From NCBI GenBank assembly GCA_007258455.2, contig VDFB02275518.1:215360-279359 (forward strand): DNA of 64,000 nt, read 5' to 3'. Of the stretch, positions 60,273-64,000 are shown piece after piece; positions within the stretch are counted from its first letter, which is position 1, and each line of letters starts with the position of its first letter. The stretch is from Sequoia sempervirens (Eukaryota; Streptophyta; Pinopsida; Cupressales; Cupressaceae). The position numbers were made by a program, and so were the translations under genes. The notes under the pieces are model-generated. The model did no database searches and was not told the DNA's origin. It was given only the letters and a program-made list of their open reading frames with translations.

Positions 60273-62021
60273 ATGGCTAGTCAGCGCTCAATGAATGCAA
60301 GCAGTTCTCTTTCTTCTGTTATCCATAATCATTTTCAAGATAAGGAAGAACTAGTAGATGAAAATGGCAATTTCAAATTTCCAGATGTTAAAATATCTGA
60401 TCTGTATCCCGAGAAGGGCATAAATGCAAAAATGATGAATTATGTGCGACAATCTAAAATTAACCTCAGAGTCTCAGGTATTGACATATGCTTGGTCTAT
60501 CTTCCCTTTTTGTTACCTGAAGACATTAAGAGATGGAAAGAAAAAGGTTTCTTTCATGTGCATTTTTCTTTGGTTGACATTATATTACACCCCCATTTTA
60601 ATTATGATATTGGTGCTGAGTACTTTGCAAGTCTCATAGATACTAGATGTACAATTTGGGACCAAGCCGTCATAGGGAAATTTAGAGGTCACTTAGTTAA
60701 GTCCCCTGATGAAGAAAAAGGTGGTGATGCCCGTTTATCTGTCAGACCTAATTTCACCATCAATCTTGAAGACAAATATGTCTAGTCTGCTTTTTGTCTT
60801 CTATTGCAAGTGAAAGGAGTTATTCTCCAACCCGATTCTGTATATGCTACTGTAGGTGGTAGATGTGTGTATAGGCTTCTTAATACTGTTTTCCCTCCTT
60901 CCAAATTTTCTGTTGGGGTAACTTATACTGAAGCAAACAAAAATGTTGATGATTTTGGCCGACACATAAATGCTACTAGTTTTGATATTGGTTTTCCAGT
61001 CATTGAACAACTTATAAACTAGTCTCAACCTAAGTTCCAAGATCTACCAACATGTTCCAGACAATTTATGTCTGAACGAACCCGTATGCAAAGTCATAGG
61101 CTTGCCAGTCTAGATCTTAGGTCACTACCTGATGAGACCTTGTTTGAACAACCTGAGGCCACGACTAGTGGACGACCTAGCATGTCCACCAGATCTTATT
61201 CCATGTCGCGAAATTTCCCCAATACATCAAATAAGCCATTCCTTGACTATAATCCTGAAGAATCTTTAGGACCCAGTCAATTCCCCATGTATAGACAACC
61301 TTCAGTTAATCCTTATCCATCCAAAGCTTCTCTAGCCACTCTCTCTGATCTAAGTAGCAATCCAGAGCTTATGGATTGCCTTGCAAGACAAGTAAGTCAA
61401 CGACTTGCTTTGACACCTAAAGAAGAGGAAAAGAAAGATCAGAAAGGAAAAGGTATAAAGCTCACAAAGATGGGTGAAAGAAATTGTATGATGAAGGAAA
61501 AGATCCCTAAAGCAAAACTTCCAAGAACGTGATCTGAGAGAAAAAATGTATATAAAATGGAATTGAATAATATGGAACAGGAGATCATAGGTTATGAACC
61601 TGGTAGATGGCCAACTCCTGAAACTTTCACTGTCATCAATTATGACAAAAGACTATGGGAAAAATATGAAGCAAGACTTCATACAGATTTGGGAAGAAAA
61701 AAAAAGAACTCTGAAGCTCAGAGAAACTAGATGGCACAATGGGTGATTTCTGCACAAGATAATATAGATGACATGGTAGTAGATGTTAGATTTTCTGCTG
61801 ATTTAGGATTAGAAGCTATAAGTAAAATTGACATTGCTACAAAAGTTCAGGAAAAGACTTTTACTTCTGCAAAAAATTGTGAACATTATTGCTCTACTCT
61901 GTCTAATGACATTTCTAGTGTAAGCTATGATATCGAAGAAGCTCATAAAAGTGTGAAGACAGTCATCTCCACACAACACCAAGATAGCTACCTTACACAT
62001 CTTATTAAAGCAGAACTATGA
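60273..62021 (+). pseudogene. Endogenous pararetrovirus polyprotein start: movement-protein domain and coiled coil
   Basis: One frame runs the full 1.75 kb and is broken only by stops: TAG at 60783 and 61020, TGA at 61530, TAG at 61728, and TGA at 62019 next to the breakpoint. Residues about 85-170 carry FFHVHFSLVDIILHP, SLIDTR and RPNFTINLED, the pattern of 30K-superfamily movement proteins of Caulimoviridae. The domain continues past the first stop with KGVILQPDS and FDIGFPVIEQL. A Ser/Pro-rich, then Lys-rich linker (61068-61530) and a charged helical segment follow (61731-62010), possibly a virion-associated or pre-coat region. The movement protein would open plasmodesmata for cell-to-cell spread. 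No indel is needed to follow the frame. The piece ends at an inversion joint near 62000. Confidence 0.78.
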
Positions 62022-62404
62022 GGAATGGGATAGTTGAAAGGAAGAATGATATCATTAAGAGGCTTGTAATTGATACAAAGTCTCTTTTTACCTCTGACTT
62101 GTTCAACCCTTTTATTTACCAGGAATGTTGGACAAGCAAATGGGATTTTACTAGGCCTGATGAATTGTCCATCTAACAATTCTTTGAGTTGCTCATCCAT
62201 TTCTTTTCTCTCTGTAGGACTCATGAGATAGGCTGGTTCATGAGGCATGACTGACATGCATTCTGGTCGAATCTGTATTTCACATTCTTCATTATCTTGG
62301 GACTAGAATTGTAATGGGTTGAGACTGCAACAATCTATCTCAAATCTTTGTCTAATTTTTCTGAATACATCTGTTGTTTCTTCTTCCATTTCTTTGCTTG
62401 ATTC
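61990..62404 (-). pseudogene. Endogenous pararetrovirus reverse transcriptase (N-terminal part)
   Basis: Same minus-strand frame as the protease, with TAG stops at about 62402 and 62304. It reads EPAYLMSPTERKEMDEQLKE, LLDGQFIRPSKIPFACPTFL, VNKR, KRLCINYKPLND and YPIPHSSALI, which are RT motifs before the catalytic centre. The conserved continuation (the SKFDLKSG box) is absent. Similarity ends at about 62010, exactly where the plus-strand piece also ends. The RT is truncated before its catalytic YxDD and cannot be active. Confidence 0.82.
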
Positions 62405-62869
62405 CTATTTATTTCTCTTCTTACTATTGTAAAACTTATGATTGACTATCTTTAATGCTGAAATTTCAATTTGACCATCTTCATGTCTTAATGAAATTTT
62501 ATGTTTCCAAAACTGAAGAGGCTCATATTTAGTTAAGAACAAAAATCCTAGCAGGACATCATCTTCTAATTCATTATATTCAAGGAAATCAGTGATAAAC
62601 ATTTTTCCCATTATTTCTATGTGTACATCTTGTGCATACCTGCCCATCTGAATTCTTTCTCCATTTATTGCATAACTGTGTGGAAGGTCTGGTCGATGCT
62701 TCCAAAAATCTAGAGGAATTGCATTGGTTTTTTCCAAAGAACGAGAAGAACCTGTATCCACAAATGCAACTAATGGAATCTTTTTATATCCTGGAAAACA
62801 TAAATTTATTCTGACATAGTTACCATTATTGGAGAGCAATAATGAACAAGTTTTTTCATGTTTTTTCAA
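62405..62869 (-). pseudogene. Endogenous pararetrovirus aspartic protease
   Basis: A 154-residue minus-strand frame with VAFVDTGSSRSL at about residues 33-44 (the DTGS active site), a hydrophobic DVLLGFLFL flap/core block and a C-terminal basic tail. The order zinc knuckle, coiled coil, protease, RT is that of a caulimovirid coat-pol polyprotein. The upstream coiled coil is in another frame, with the shift at an A6 run (about 62865). It would have processed the viral polyprotein. Confidence 0.78.
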
Positions 62870-63075
62870 TCAGACTATTTCCACTGCTGCTGCTAATTTC
62901 TTCTTCTTCTTCTTTTTCAGACTCAACTTGTTGGTCTGCTTTGAACATAATGTCTTTGATTTCCCCTACTTCTGCAAAAAGATTTCCGATTTCTTTTTGT
63001 TGAGTCTTGAGCAATCTTTTTAACTCAGCAACATCATCCATAAGAATGTCAATTTTTTTAAAATTGCAATAACAT
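62856..63075 (-). pseudogene. Coiled-coil segment between coat and protease
   Basis: MDDVAELKRLLKTQQKEIGN is followed by LFAEVGEIKDIMFKADQQVE, a heptad-like helical region, then a poly-Glu/poly-Ser stretch. It sits one frame off from both the zinc-knuckle region upstream and the protease downstream, and both changes of frame fall at A-runs (A7 near 63060, A6 near 62865). Two compensating single-base indels, or real slippage sites, are possible. Confidence 0.6.
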
Positions 63076-64000
63076 CAGAATCTGTATTGGAAGATTTGTG
63101 TTTTGAAGAAGAATTTTTTGAAGAGGAAGGTTTATCTTTCCTCTGCCATGGAGGAATTTTGTATCCATGGTCAATATCTCGTTCATCCCCTTTTGAGGGT
63201 TTTTACTGCAACCGTAACTGTTTCTCCACTTTAGCTTTATCTGATTCTAAACTTTTGAGTTTTGCCAAATGCTGGTGAACAACCTTCTTTCTTTCTTCTT
63301 TAGTTCCTGCCAATTTATAAGGATATTTGGATTTTTCTATTTGTATTTTAACTTGCAGATCTTTTAATGTATCTTTAAGGAGAGAAGTGAGGAAATCCTC
63401 ATCTGGATCTGAACTCTCTGGTTCTGGATCATAAAGATTCTACAAGTGTTTATATCAATCCTTAACATCTTTAAATTTTAACATAAAACTAGATTCAGGA
63501 ACTTCTTCAACTAACTCATAAAGTTCATTCATATTTTCTGAAAGATTGCTACTATCAATGACTTCCCATCCTGGGTTATCATATTCAAAAATTGCATAAA
63601 TCTTAGTACTAGGATTTAATTTTTTGGGACAGTTAGTAGCATAATGGGGCCCTTTGCAAATAAAACATTTGATACCTCTAGGAGCCTTATTATTCCTTTT
63701 CTTCAGTAAGTATGGCGGTGTCTGTTTAGACCATTTTCTTTTCTTATAGGGGACTGCCCTATATTTCTTTTTATAACCATGCTTACCATGCTTGTTGTGC
63801 CTGAATGTGTATTCTCCTTCATGATATTTATTTCAGGAACACCTCTTACATCTGCATTTTCGGCCACAACCACCTCTTTTGAACTGTTTTAGCTACTAAA
63901 AGTATGTGAGCTGATTTATTGGCAGAAGATCACAAAATTCTTTTAAGTTGCATGTATAATTGTACTCTTCCTTATTGAGCTGCAAAGCTCCTAATAAGCA
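63076..64000 (-). pseudogene. Coat-protein C-terminal region with CCHC zinc knuckle
   Basis: The minus strand reads a basic, Cys-rich stretch (GGCGRKCRCKRC), Lys/Arg/Tyr-rich sequence, then the retroviral-type zinc knuckle CFICKGPHYATNCPKK (63667-63620). An acidic segment (EYDNPGWEVIDSSNL, VEEVPESSF) and a Lys-rich helical part follow, to about 63076. In-frame stops near 63443, 63432 and 63207 break it. CCHC followed by acidic and helical parts and then protease fits a caulimovirid coat protein C-terminus binding the genome. The frame continues beyond the window end, so the coat core is not seen. Confidence 0.7.

Overview
The window reads as nuclear DNA of a land plant, most likely a gymnosperm (conifer-type). 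It is AT-rich and gene-poor, dominated by nested LTR retrotransposons, and carries TTTAGGG-type repeats, spliced gene fragments with GT/AG signals, a plant mobile domain (PMD) relic and an endogenous plant pararetrovirus (Caulimoviridae-like). I see no bacterial-type operon and no clearly intact host gene. The lineage is inferred from element types, not from a marker gene.

Layout. 1-2.75 kb: two decayed copies (minus strand) of an unrecognised, probably element-borne, proline-rich gene family; a third copy lies at 42.7-44.0 kb. 2.9-3.9 kb: a tandem repeat of about 170 bp whose units contain TTTAGGG. 5.5-5.8 kb: a second short TTTAGGG-bearing repeat. 5905-14069: a segment with TG...CA ends and a 5-bp target-site duplication (TSD) GTTTT, but no recognisable pol. 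14.1-18.6 kb: no convincing gene apart from possible small exons at 15.0-15.5 kb.

18600-42208 is a three-level nest. The outer element is a Tat-like Ty3/gypsy retrotransposon on the minus strand (LTRs 40740-42208 and 18600-20078, TSD GACAA). It carries a gag remnant, protease, G-patch-like tail, reverse transcriptase (RT), two RNase H domains and integrase, plus an antisense PMD pseudogene between integrase and the 3' LTR. Its RT is split by a solo LTR (26485-37567, TSD AATGA). That solo LTR is itself split by a non-autonomous LTR element (26987-36952, TSD TAAAT) with no pol but a G-patch-like ORF.

46.7-55.7 kb holds the most unusual structure: two tandem multi-kilobase units. Each is (TTAGGG)n-like DNA running head-to-head into (CCCTAA)n-like DNA, with regular non-telomeric spacers and an AT-rich tail. 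Both units share the same strand-switch junction and the same entry sequence, next to a 215-bp perfect-looking palindrome.

55.8-57.3 kb: exons of a broken GDSL esterase/lipase gene. 58.65-59.14 kb: a 240-bp tandem duplication. 59.78-64.0 kb: an endogenous pararetrovirus in two convergent pieces. The plus-strand piece has a tRNA-Met primer site, a small membrane ORF and a movement-protein-type ORF. The minus-strand piece has a zinc knuckle, coiled coil, protease and RT start. Both are broken mostly by in-frame stops, with few frameshifts.
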